Source: Bacteroidales bacterium (GTDB taxonomy: Bacteria; Bacteroidota; Bacteroidia; Bacteroidales; UBA932). Taken from it: 5,726 nt of DNA. The notes beneath the pieces were generated by a model, which saw only the letters and a program-made list of their open reading frames with translations, was not told where the DNA came from and did not search any database. Shown here one piece after another: positions 1 through 5,726 of this stretch (position 1 is the first letter of the stretch; every line of letters begins with the position of its first letter). Made by a program: the position numbers and the translations under genes. The stretch spans positions 1-5,726 of the forward strand of contig JAFWPT010000216.1 of assembly GCA_017509375.1 (NCBI GenBank). The letters are read 5' to 3'.

Positions 1-60
1 CCGGATACACTTGGAAAACGGCCTGGAAGCGCTTCCAGGCCGTTTTCCAAGTGTATCCGG
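1..60. repeat. Perfect 60-bp palindrome, possible bidirectional terminator or contig-edge fold-back
   Basis: Bases 1-30 are the exact reverse complement of bases 31-60, with no mismatch and no spacer; the centre is AAGC|GCTT at 27-34. Nested inside is a terminator-like core: AAAA at 15-18, a 12-bp GC-rich stem half at 19-30, its mirror at 31-42, and TTTT at 43-46. Because it is symmetric, the same A-stem-T order is read on both strands. It begins 8 bp past the stop codon of the leftward oxidoreductase gene, where a terminator is expected. The DNA to its right (61-70, caatttgttt) is T-rich, which would suit a rightward transcript entering from outside the window. The window starts exactly at the outer edge of the palindrome, so an assembly fold-back cannot be excluded. 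Confidence 0.75.
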
Positions 61-68
61 CAATTTGT

Positions 69-1928
69 TTAAAACACGTCCAGGGCAAAAATATGCGCCT
101 TTCCGCCACCCCAGCTCGCGGTCACAACAAGCCTGAGTTCGCAGGCCTGGACAGAAGGAAAACTTACTTTGCACAAGCGTCTCCAGTTCAGGGGGCACTC
201 GTACACGGTAGTCCACTCGCCACACTTTTTGCTGCGGACTTCCACACGGTAAGACTTTGGCATCATGCCGGGCATCTGCACTCTCTCAGTAGTCGCCTCC
301 AGCTTACGCATGCGCTTGCTCCGCACTTTGAATTCGGAATCGCATACAAGACGGATTCCGCTTACAGTAACGGGCTTTTTCCAGGAATAGACCAGGCTCT
401 GGTCTCCTGGATCAAGCCACAACCCGTTGTCTTCTCCGTCCCAGCCGCGGTCTATGCCGTTGCGCAGAGGCTCGCAAGCTTCGGGGACCTTTGCGCTAAG
501 TGTTAGAGGGTACGGCTTGCGCCAGCGGTAGGGGAGCATGCAGTCGTCGTCTTCCAGCATGTCCTGCAACTCTCCGATATAATTGGTCCGCACCCCGGCC
601 GGGTTGACCCCTTTAGCTAAAGCAAGCGCAGCTCCGGTGCCGCAAGCCTGTCCCAGCAGGGCGGTCGTAGCCATTACCCTTGTGGCAGAAAGTCCCATGT
701 GGGTGCAGGAAATGTCTCTTCCGGCAAACATCAGGTTAGGGACATTTACGGAGTACAAGCAATCGAAGGGTATTCCGAAGTAGTCCGGAGTGGAATACTC
801 AACGCTGATGCGTCCCTTTTTGTGGAAGGCCTCGGGGTCACGGTCGTCCAGGGTCCAGCCGCCGTAAGCTACAACGTCTTCGAAATGCCCGCCGCTCAGT
901 ACGTCGTTTTGGGTAAGGATGTGGGGGCCGATGAAACGGGTAGATTCGCGCTTGCCCGGAAGGGACCCTATCCAGTCCAGTTCGTAGCCCTTGCAGCGTC
1001 CGTCAGGATGGTTTTTCATATATTCCCATATACCGTAGGCAATCCGCTTCAATTCCAGCTGGATGTCGGGGGCGTTGAAGATGGTATCGTACAAGCCGCC
1101 GAATTCTATCCACCAGAAGTTGTTGTCCTTGGGGTTGTATATGCGTTTGTAGTTGAATTTCACCCCGGGAATGGTGGACTTAGGGGTGTCGTAGTTGAAG
1201 TCGTCATCGGTGAAATGATAGGCCCAGTCGGGAGCGATGAAAGGATGGTCTTCATCGGTCTTGCGGAGCTGGAGCAGGATGGAATTGCCCATGGTGTGGG
1301 CGTCACCGCCGGTCTGCAGGTACGTCTCCCCGAATTCTTCAGGAAATTCCCGTCCTCGGCGGAATTTGGCACCGCTTAAGCGCAGTATGCCGTCGCCGGT
1401 GCAGTCGGCAAAGAGTTTCCCTTTGACCAGGTATCGGGTGTATGCGTTGCTGTTCCAGCATTTCACTGCGGCTATGCGTTCTCCGTCCATCACTACGTCT
1501 TCCACTGAAGTGTTGAGCAACAGCTTGATACGCGGTTCATCTACAACGGTGGATAAGATGACGTCATCCCATAGCGTATAGCGTTGGAGCGGGTTGTAGT
1601 AGAAATTGCGCAGCTGCATCTCTTCCAGGATGCCGGCTTCAGAATACTGGCTCTTGAGCACCCCCACTATACCCATGCGCATTTCGCTGGAAGCATTTCC
1701 GCCCAGCACAGGCCTGTCCTGAATAAGGATGACGCTCGCTCCGTGACGGGCGGCCGATACAGCTGCGCACACTCCGGCAAGGCCTCCTCCGGCGACTATG
1801 AAGTCTCCTTCCAGATTCACTTCATTGATAACAAGGGAGTTTTGTTCGGTGCGCATTTCTTGCGCCGGGAGCGCAAGAGTTGTAGAGATAAGCAGCAAAC
1901 TTGCCGCAAACAAATGTGCAATCTTCAT
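69..1928 (-). CDS. Exported FAD-dependent oxidoreductase (FAD_oxidored type) with C-terminal beta-sandwich-like region
   Basis: This 619-residue protein probably performs a flavin-linked oxidation or reduction in the periplasm; its substrate is unknown. Residues 1-22 form a Sec-type signal peptide (MKIAHLF, then a Leu/Ile/Ala core, ending ALPAQ) with no twin arginine. Residues 43-72 hold the Rossmann dinucleotide-binding site (IVAGGGLAG, then VILIQDRPVLGG), followed by GGNASSEMR at about 76-84, typical of the FAD_oxidored family. A second flavin-side motif is FADCTGDG at 173-180, and the C-terminal FAD segment is NLMFAGRDISCTHMGLSATR at 398-417. Residues from about 505 to 619 are beta-rich and resemble a galactose-binding or discoidin-like sandwich; this is inferred from pattern only. 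The start at 1928 was chosen because it gives a clean signal peptide; an upstream ATG at 1994 would overlap the divergent gene and the promoter. Family relatives occur in Bacteroidota polysaccharide loci, but no sugar-utilisation gene is visible here. Confidence 0.85.
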   Translation of the reverse strand: MKIAHLFAASLLLISTTLALPAQEMRTEQNSLVINEVNLEGDFIVAGGGLAGVCAAVSAARHGASVILIQDRPVLGGNASSEMRMGIVGVLKSQYSEAGILEEMQLRNFYYNPLQRYTLWDDVILSTVVDEPRIKLLLNTSVEDVVMDGERIAAVKCWNSNAYTRYLVKGKLFADCTGDGILRLSGAKFRRGREFPEEFGETYLQTGGDAHTMGNSILLQLRKTDEDHPFIAPDWAYHFTDDDFNYDTPKSTIPGVKFNYKRIYNPKDNNFWWIEFGGLYDTIFNAPDIQLELKRIAYGIWEYMKNHPDGRCKGYELDWIGSLPGKRESTRFIGPHILTQNDVLSGGHFEDVVAYGGWTLDDRDPEAFHKKGRISVEYSTPDYFGIPFDCLYSVNVPNLMFAGRDISCTHMGLSATRVMATTALLGQACGTGAALALAKGVNPAGVRTNYIGELQDMLEDDDCMLPYRWRKPYPLTLSAKVPEACEPLRNGIDRGWDGEDNGLWLDPGDQSLVYSWKKPVTVSGIRLVCDSEFKVRSKRMRKLEATTERVQMPGMMPKSYRVEVRSKKCGEWTTVYECPLNWRRLCKVSFPSVQACELRLVVTASWGGGKAHIFALDVF

Positions 1929-1949
1929 ATCTACATATACGATTTTCCA

Positions 1950-1957
1950 CAAATATA
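1950..1957 (-). promoter_or_regulatory. Putative Bacteroidota -7 box for the oxidoreductase gene
   Basis: The minus strand reads TATATTTG from 1957 to 1950, an exact match to TAnnTTTG, the -7 consensus of the Bacteroidota primary sigma factor. Transcription would begin about 5-7 nt downstream, giving a leader of roughly 15 nt before the start codon at 1928. No TTTG is found at the usual 19-21 nt upstream, so the -33 element is weak or absent and the call rests on the -7 box and its position. Confidence 0.5.
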
Positions 1958-1960
1958 AGC

Positions 1961-1968
1961 TATATTTG
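1961..1968 (+). promoter_or_regulatory. Putative Bacteroidota -7 box for the HerA-like/M23/trmO cluster
   Basis: TATATTTG at 1961-1968 matches TAnnTTTG exactly and lies 18 nt before the ATG at 1987, predicting a leader of about 12 nt. The leader is A-rich (AAAAATCGTAAGAAAT) and has no Shine-Dalgarno site, as is common in this phylum. No clear TTTG lies 19-21 nt upstream. The box is the mirror image of the one on the opposite strand at 1950-1957. Confidence 0.5.
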
Positions 1969-1986
1969 CCAAAAATCGTAAGAAAT

Positions 1987-3633
1987 ATGTACACTTCCAG
2001 TAACGGACTTTATGTAGCTCACGGCCCTGACGGCCCCATAAGTATCACAGGTAAAATGGCCAACCGCCACGGCCTTATAGCCGGCGCAACGGGTACGGGA
2101 AAGACGGTTACCCTGCAGGTTCTGGCAGAAACATTCAGCCAGGCCGGGGTGCCCTGTTTCATGGCTGATATGAAGGGTGATTTAAGCGGTATAAGCCAGG
2201 CTGGCCGTATGTCAGGTTTCATCGAGAAGCGCTGTGCGGAATTCGGAATCCAGAATCCTGTATTCGCCCCGAATCCTGTCCGTTTCTATGATGTGTTCGG
2301 TGAGCAGGGTCACCCTATGCGTACCACTATATCCAATATGGGCCCCCAGCTGCTCAGCCGCCTTATGGGACTCACCGACGTGCAGTCTGGCGTGCTTGAT
2401 ATCGTGTTTAGGGTTGCTGATGATAACGGCCTGCTGCTTATTGACATAAAGGACCTCCGCTCCATGCTCACCTATGTAGCGGACCATGCCGAAGATGTGC
2501 GGATAAACTACGGTAATGTCTCCACGATGTCCATCGGGGCCATACAGCGCGCCATCGTAGGGCTGGAGAATGAAGGGGCGACGGATTTCTTCGCCGAACC
2601 GGCATTTGACATCATGGACTTGCTTGCTGTGGAGAACGGAAGGGGAGTTATGAGCGTACTTGCCGCCGACCGCTTGATGATGAATCCCAAGCTTTATTCC
2701 ACCTTCCTGCTGTGGTTGTTGTCCGACTTGTATGCCACCTTGCCCGAAGTCGGCGACATGGAACTGCCCAAGCTGGTGTTCTTCTTCGATGAAGCGCATA
2801 CTTTGTTCACAGATACTGCTCCCGTGCTGGTCCGGAAGATCGAGCAGGTCGTCAGGCTAATCCGAAGCAAGGGCGTAGGAGTTTATTTCGTGACCCAGAA
2901 TCCTACCGATATTCCGGAAAGTATACTCGGCCAGTTGGGAAACCGCATCCAGCATGCTCTGCGGGCTTATACTCCCAAGGACCAGAAAGCGGTACGTTGT
3001 GCAGCGGACACCTTCCGAGCCAATCCTGCGTTCAAGACGGAAGATGCCATCATGAACCTCGAGACTGGTGAAGCATTGGTGAGTTTCCTCGACGAAAAAG
3101 GTGCTCCGCAGATGGTGCAGCGTGCCCGTATCCTCTTCCCTCTCAGCCAGATAGGTGCCATTACAGACGGTCAGAGACTGGATATCCGCAATGCCTCACC
3201 GCTTGCCGGGAAGTACGATAAAGTATTCGACCGGGAGTCTGCTTTCGAGGTGCTGCTTGCAGAACGTCAGCGTGCCCAGGCGGAATTGGAGCGGGAACAA
3301 AAGGAGCAGGAACGCTTGCAGCAGGAGGCCGCGATGCAGAGGCAGCGTGAAATTGACACCCGGAGCAGAAGCAATACGCCTGCCCGCACATCCGGTACTT
3401 CCAAGAAGCGTTCCGGTACAGGGAAGGCGCTTGGGGCTGCCGTGCTCTCCGCTGCAGTGGGCGCTGCGATTACCAGCGTTACCCGCAGTGCGGGAAATGC
3501 CGCTGCCAATGCTGTTACTGGCAAGAAGTCCAAGACTACCGGCAAGGATGTCGCGGGAAAAGCAGTTTCCAACGCTACCGCAACTGCGTTGAGGACCTTT
3601 ACCCGCTCCATTTTGGGAAGTCTCATAAAGTAA
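1987..3633 (+). CDS. HerA-like ATPase of the DUF853/YjgR family
   Basis: This 548-residue cytoplasmic P-loop ATPase belongs to the HerA/FtsK superfamily and closely resembles E. coli YjgR, whose role is not firmly established. Shared blocks include MANRHGLIAGATGTGKTVTL at 24-43 (Walker A, GATGTGKT at 33-40), MADMKGDLSG at 59-68, DVFGEQGHPMRTT at 102-114, LVFFFDEAHTLF at 263-274 (Walker B, D268-E269), RLIRSKGVGVYFVTQNP at 290-306, and GQLGNRIQHALRAYTPKDQK at 315-334, which supplies candidate arginine fingers. Residues about 418-456 are a Glu/Gln/Arg-rich likely coiled coil. The tail (about 460-548) is rich in Ala, Gly, Ser, Thr and Lys and ends in SILGSLIK, like the YjgR end. The ATG at 1987 fits the alignment; an earlier in-frame start at 1798 would overlap the opposite gene and add non-family sequence. 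It heads a compact rightward cluster. No nurA nuclease gene is nearby, so a HerA-NurA repair pair is not supported. Confidence 0.9.
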   Translation: MYTSSNGLYVAHGPDGPISITGKMANRHGLIAGATGTGKTVTLQVLAETFSQAGVPCFMADMKGDLSGISQAGRMSGFIEKRCAEFGIQNPVFAPNPVRFYDVFGEQGHPMRTTISNMGPQLLSRLMGLTDVQSGVLDIVFRVADDNGLLLIDIKDLRSMLTYVADHAEDVRINYGNVSTMSIGAIQRAIVGLENEGATDFFAEPAFDIMDLLAVENGRGVMSVLAADRLMMNPKLYSTFLLWLLSDLYATLPEVGDMELPKLVFFFDEAHTLFTDTAPVLVRKIEQVVRLIRSKGVGVYFVTQNPTDIPESILGQLGNRIQHALRAYTPKDQKAVRCAADTFRANPAFKTEDAIMNLETGEALVSFLDEKGAPQMVQRARILFPLSQIGAITDGQRLDIRNASPLAGKYDKVFDRESAFEVLLAERQRAQAELEREQKEQERLQQEAAMQRQREIDTRSRSNTPARTSGTSKKRSGTGKALGAAVLSAAVGAAITSVTRSAGNAAANAVTGKKSKTTGKDVAGKAVSNATATALRTFTRSILGSLIK

Positions 3634-3641
3634 GTTCAGGC

Positions 3642-4847
3642 ATGAGAAGACTCACCTGCATTGTCATGGCGCTTTTGCTGCTTTCCGCTTGCGTCAGGCA
3701 TGGGAAAGGCCCTGGGGATACCGAGGTACAGAAAGACAGTGTACCACCTATGGGCTTTTTTCCTGAACGTTACCTCGTGGATTCCACCAAAGTGCGTGAT
3801 GGTGAGGCGTTTACTACGTTGATGGGGCGAATGGGGCTGGGGCATTCAGCGGCCATGGTTCTGGTCAGCCGCAGCGACAGCATCTTCGATGTTCGCCGGA
3901 TGCGAGCCGGCAATAATGTTGAAGCTTATTACCTGCCCGATTCGTCCGGACGCAGATTGGAGTATCTGGTGTATCACAACGACAAAGTAAGGTCGACCGT
4001 GTTCAAGTGCGCGGACAGTCTTGGTGCCTGGCTTTTCGAGAAACCGGTGGTGCATGAGAGCAGGCTGGCAGACGTAACCATCAGCAGTTCACTATGGAAC
4101 GATTGTATAGCCGCAGGCGCGTCACCGCTCCTTATTGTAGAACTGGCCGACATATACGCCTGGACGGTGAATTTTTTCGGACTACAGGACGGCGACAGTT
4201 TCCGTGTGGTCTATAACCAGACGCTGTGCGATGACGAGGTGGTGAGCATAGACAGCATACGTTTTGCACTGTACGAAAGCGGCTCCTTTAAAGCAAGCGC
4301 CATTCGTTTTGACCAGGGTGACGGCGGAAACAAGTACTGGAACGAGAAGGGAGAAAGTCTGCGCAAGGCCTTTCTGAAGGCTCCTTTGCGTTATAACAGG
4401 ATCAGCAGCCGCTTTACTTACCATCGTAAGCATCCCATTACCGGAAAGGTCAGACCTCATACTGCGGTGGATTATGCCGCCCCCACAGGGACGCCCGTAC
4501 ATACCATAGGAGACGGGACTGTGACACTGTGCGGCTGGGATGGCAGCGGCGGCGGAAACCGCATCAGAATCCGCCACATGAACGGATATGAAACCTGCTA
4601 TATGCACTTGTCCAAATTCGCTCCCGGCATCAAGGCAGGTGTCCGGGTAGCACAGGGACAAACCATAGGATTTGTCGGCTCTACCGGACATTCTACCGGC
4701 CCACACCTGGATTTCCGGGTATGGAAGGACGGCACGCCGCTTGATCCTTTGAAGATGATTTCTCCTCCGTCCGAGCCCCTTAAACAGGAATACATGGACT
4801 CTCTGGCTAAGATGTATTCGTCTTTCCTGGAGATGCTTGAGAAATGA
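3642..4847 (+). CDS. M23 family metallopeptidase, lipoprotein (probable peptidoglycan endopeptidase)
   Basis: This 401-residue protein is predicted to be a membrane-anchored cell-wall hydrolase that cuts peptidoglycan cross-links. It starts with a lipoprotein signal peptide: MRR, a hydrophobic core, and lipobox LSAC with the acylated cysteine at residue 17. Residues after Cys17 (VRHGKGPGD) are not the acidic run used as a surface-export signal in Bacteroidota, so a periplasm-facing anchor is likelier. Residues about 50-240 resemble the N-terminal regulatory region of MepM/Csd3-type enzymes. The M23 domain spans about 252-372: RISSRF, HxxxD zinc motif H273-D277, YMHL with H322, and GPHLDF at 353-358. 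The usual HxH is H355-L-D357 here, so the position of the third zinc ligand is Asp. The rest of the domain is intact, and this may be a lineage variant that remains active. It starts 8 nt after the HerA-like stop and overlaps trmO by 4 nt, which suggests co-transcription. Confidence 0.88.
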   Translation: MRRLTCIVMALLLLSACVRHGKGPGDTEVQKDSVPPMGFFPERYLVDSTKVRDGEAFTTLMGRMGLGHSAAMVLVSRSDSIFDVRRMRAGNNVEAYYLPDSSGRRLEYLVYHNDKVRSTVFKCADSLGAWLFEKPVVHESRLADVTISSSLWNDCIAAGASPLLIVELADIYAWTVNFFGLQDGDSFRVVYNQTLCDDEVVSIDSIRFALYESGSFKASAIRFDQGDGGNKYWNEKGESLRKAFLKAPLRYNRISSRFTYHRKHPITGKVRPHTAVDYAAPTGTPVHTIGDGTVTLCGWDGSGGGNRIRIRHMNGYETCYMHLSKFAPGIKAGVRVAQGQTIGFVGSTGHSTGPHLDFRVWKDGTPLDPLKMISPPSEPLKQEYMDSLAKMYSSFLEMLEK

Positions 4848-5506
4848 TAATCGAAGCGATAGGTTTTTTCCACTCTCCATTGAAGGGAAAATTCGGCTTG
4901 CCGCGTCAGGCCGGTCTGGCTCCTGATTTCTGCGGGGAAGTCCGCTTCGTGGCCCCATACGATGCTGAGGAAGCTGTGAGGGGCCTTGACGGTTTTGATT
5001 ATTGCTGGCTGTTGTGGGGATTCTCGCTTAACGCGAATGCGGGGAAGTCTCTGACGGTCAGGCCCCCTCGCCTGGGCGGGAATGTGCGCGTGGGAGTGTT
5101 TGCAAGCCGTTCGCCATTCAGGCCCAATTCCTTAGGCTTGTCATGCGTCAAACTGGTCAAGGTATCACCGGGCGTGTTGTATGTGAGCGGTGCCGATTTG
5201 GCTGATGGTACTCCTGTCTACGACGTAAAACCTTACATTCCCTATGCTGACAGCCGCCCGGAGGCAAGAAGCGGCTTTGTGGATACGGTTGAATGGACCC
5301 AGATGGATGTAGTGATTCCCGCCGGCGTTGCTTGTCTGTTTGCTCCAGGAGATCTTGACGCACTCAGGCAGTTGCTCTCTCAAGACCCCCGTCCTCAATA
5401 TCATGATGATGCGGACAGGGTTTACGGCTTGACATTTGCGGGATTTGATGTAAGATTCCGGGTGCATAGCTGCAAAGTGTTTGTGCTTTCTGCCGAAAAG
5501 TATTAA
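4844..5506 (+). CDS. trmO: tRNA (N6-threonylcarbamoyladenosine(37)-N6)-methyltransferase TrmO
   Basis: TrmO (YaeB/TsaA family) transfers a methyl group from S-adenosylmethionine to t6A at position 37 of certain ANN-decoding tRNAs, giving m6t6A next to the anticodon; it acts in the cytoplasm. The 220-residue sequence follows the E. coli protein (about 235 residues) throughout: IGFFHSPLKGKFGLPRQ near 6-22, EVRFVAPY at 32-39, TVRPPRLGGN at 71-80, VFASRSPFRPNSLGLS at 85-100, DGTPVYDVKPYIPYADS at 121-137, and a C-terminal block with QDPRPQY at 180-186 and FDVRFRV at 201-207. The family's signature motifs all appear intact. The ATG at 4844 overlaps the upstream TGA (ATGA), so translational coupling to the M23 gene is likely. 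The last codons contain a predicted promoter for the next gene. Confidence 0.93.
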   Translation: MIIEAIGFFHSPLKGKFGLPRQAGLAPDFCGEVRFVAPYDAEEAVRGLDGFDYCWLLWGFSLNANAGKSLTVRPPRLGGNVRVGVFASRSPFRPNSLGLSCVKLVKVSPGVLYVSGADLADGTPVYDVKPYIPYADSRPEARSGFVDTVEWTQMDVVIPAGVACLFAPGDLDALRQLLSQDPRPQYHDDADRVYGLTFAGFDVRFRVHSCKVFVLSAEKY

Positions 5507-5511
5507 TTTTG
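5480..5511 (+). promoter_or_regulatory. Bacteroidota-type promoter (TTTG-N20-TAATTTTG) across the end of trmO
   Basis: A -33 TTTG lies at 5480-5483 and a TAATTTTG at 5504-5511 matches the -7 consensus TAnnTTTG, with a 20-nt spacer inside the 19-21 nt range reported for this phylum. The -33 element is inside the trmO coding sequence and the -7 box spans its TAA stop. The predicted start of transcription, 4-7 nt past the box, falls at about 5515-5518, practically on the ATG at 5518. The next gene would therefore be separately transcribed with almost no leader. Confidence 0.6.
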
Positions 5512-5517
5512 TATCCT

Positions 5518-5726
5518 ATGTTGAGTACGATCAAGGAGATTTTGAACTCCCGCACAAAGGAGGAGATAGAAGCGACGCTCGATTATTTCGATGCGCTGCC
5601 TATCCGTTTTATGCAGAAAAAGGATCTCGTGCGTACTCTCTCGGCATACCTTTCAGATCCTAAGGTTTGGCTTGATAAACTGATGGAACCGGATTTGCGT
5701 CTGCTGCAGACCTTGTGTAAAGCCGG
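5518..5726 (+). CDS. Unrecognised protein, N-terminal part (runs off the window)
   Basis: An open frame begins with ATG at 5518 and stays open to the window edge for 69 codons plus two bases. The product begins MLSTIKEILNSRTKEEIEA and continues with an acidic, Leu-rich, probably all-helical sequence including FMQKKDLVRTLSAYL and WLDKLMEPDLRLLQTLCKAG. There is no signal peptide and no membrane segment, so a cytoplasmic protein is likely. I do not recognise a family. Support for a real gene is the good promoter just upstream, the 11-nt gap after trmO, and codon use like that of its neighbours. A strong SD-like AAAGGAGG at 5556-5563 lies inside the frame and has no suitable start codon after it, so it does not move the start. 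Confidence 0.7.
   Translation, partial: MLSTIKEILNSRTKEEIEATLDYFDALPIRFMQKKDLVRTLSAYLSDPKVWLDKLMEPDLRLLQTLCKA

Larger units (their letters stand above)
1938..1980. repeat. Near-perfect inverted repeat in the divergent intergenic region
   Basis: Two 20-nt arms (1938-1957 and 1961-1980) flank a 3-nt centre (AGC at 1958-1960). They are complementary at 17 of 20 positions: nine outer bases (TACGATTTT) and eight inner bases (CAAATATA) match, with three consecutive mismatches between them. The repeat fills most of the 58-bp spacer between the oxidoreductase gene and the HerA-like gene. It contains both predicted -7 boxes, so it is better read as a mirrored promoter or an operator for a dimeric regulator than as a terminator. 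A hairpin here would start at or near the transcription start sites and be only partly transcribed. Confidence 0.7.

Noticed and set aside
699..1379. 226-codon open frame antisense to the oxidoreductase gene
   Set aside because: It lies wholly inside a gene with clear family motifs, its translation has no recognisable motif, and it has no promoter or neighbours of its own. The same holds for the open frame at 51-506.
1798..1986. 63-residue N-terminal extension of the HerA-like protein
   Set aside because: It is antisense to the signal peptide end of the opposite gene, and the YjgR-like sequence begins at the ATG at 1987.
1929..1994. Upstream in-frame start (1994) for the oxidoreductase
   Set aside because: It would add 22 residues before a clear signal peptide, run through the promoter region, and overlap the divergent HerA-like gene.
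1987..3633. HerA-NurA repair pair or HerA-based defence system
   Set aside because: The sequence belongs to the YjgR/DUF853 branch, and no nuclease, Sir2, DUF4297 or similar partner gene is adjacent in the window.
4182..4958. 258-codon open frame on the minus strand opposite the M23 gene and the start of trmO
   Set aside because: It overlaps two well-supported genes and its product shows no domain-like pattern. The minus-strand frame at 2212-2799 opposite the HerA-like gene was dropped for the same reason.
5556..5563. Strong Shine-Dalgarno-like AAAGGAGG
   Set aside because: No ATG, GTG or TTG follows at a usable distance, and it falls inside an open reading frame.

Overview
The window looks like chromosomal DNA from a member of the Bacteroidota, probably Bacteroidales. 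Three things point there: promoter-like sites match that phylum's -33/-7 consensus (TTTG and TAnnTTTG), start codons have A-rich leaders rather than Shine-Dalgarno sites, and the exported FAD oxidoreductase and HxD-type M23 lipoprotein have a Bacteroidota look. No tRNA, rRNA, CRISPR array, insertion sequence or phage gene was seen. The genus cannot be fixed from the sequence alone.

Layout. Positions 1-60 are a perfect 60-bp palindrome with no spacer, just past the 3' end of a leftward gene. It could be a bidirectional terminator or an assembly fold-back at a contig edge. From 1928 down to 69 runs a gene for a Sec-exported FAD-dependent oxidoreductase of the FAD_oxidored type, with a probable C-terminal beta-sandwich. 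A 58-bp intergenic region (1929-1986) separates it from a rightward cluster. That region holds a near-perfect inverted repeat with one TATATTTG box facing each way, which reads as a symmetric divergent promoter.

The rightward cluster is tightly packed. It contains a YjgR/DUF853-type HerA-like ATPase (1987-3633), an M23 family lipoprotein peptidase (3642-4847, after an 8-nt gap), and TrmO, the tRNA t6A37 methyltransferase (4844-5506, with a 4-nt ATGA overlap). A good promoter match (TTTG-N20-TAATTTTG) lies across the 3' end of trmO. It sits immediately before a further gene that starts at 5518 and runs off the window; that gene is not recognised.

How they fit together. The rightward genes are probably co-transcribed, but their products act in different places: a cytoplasmic ATPase of unclear role, cell-wall hydrolysis on the periplasmic side, and tRNA modification. 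No shared pathway is evident. The oxidoreductase is exported and its substrate is unknown. I see no convincing new multi-gene system here. The points most worth checking are the terminal palindrome, the mirrored divergent promoter, the replaced zinc ligand in the M23 enzyme, and the near-leaderless promoter at the right edge.
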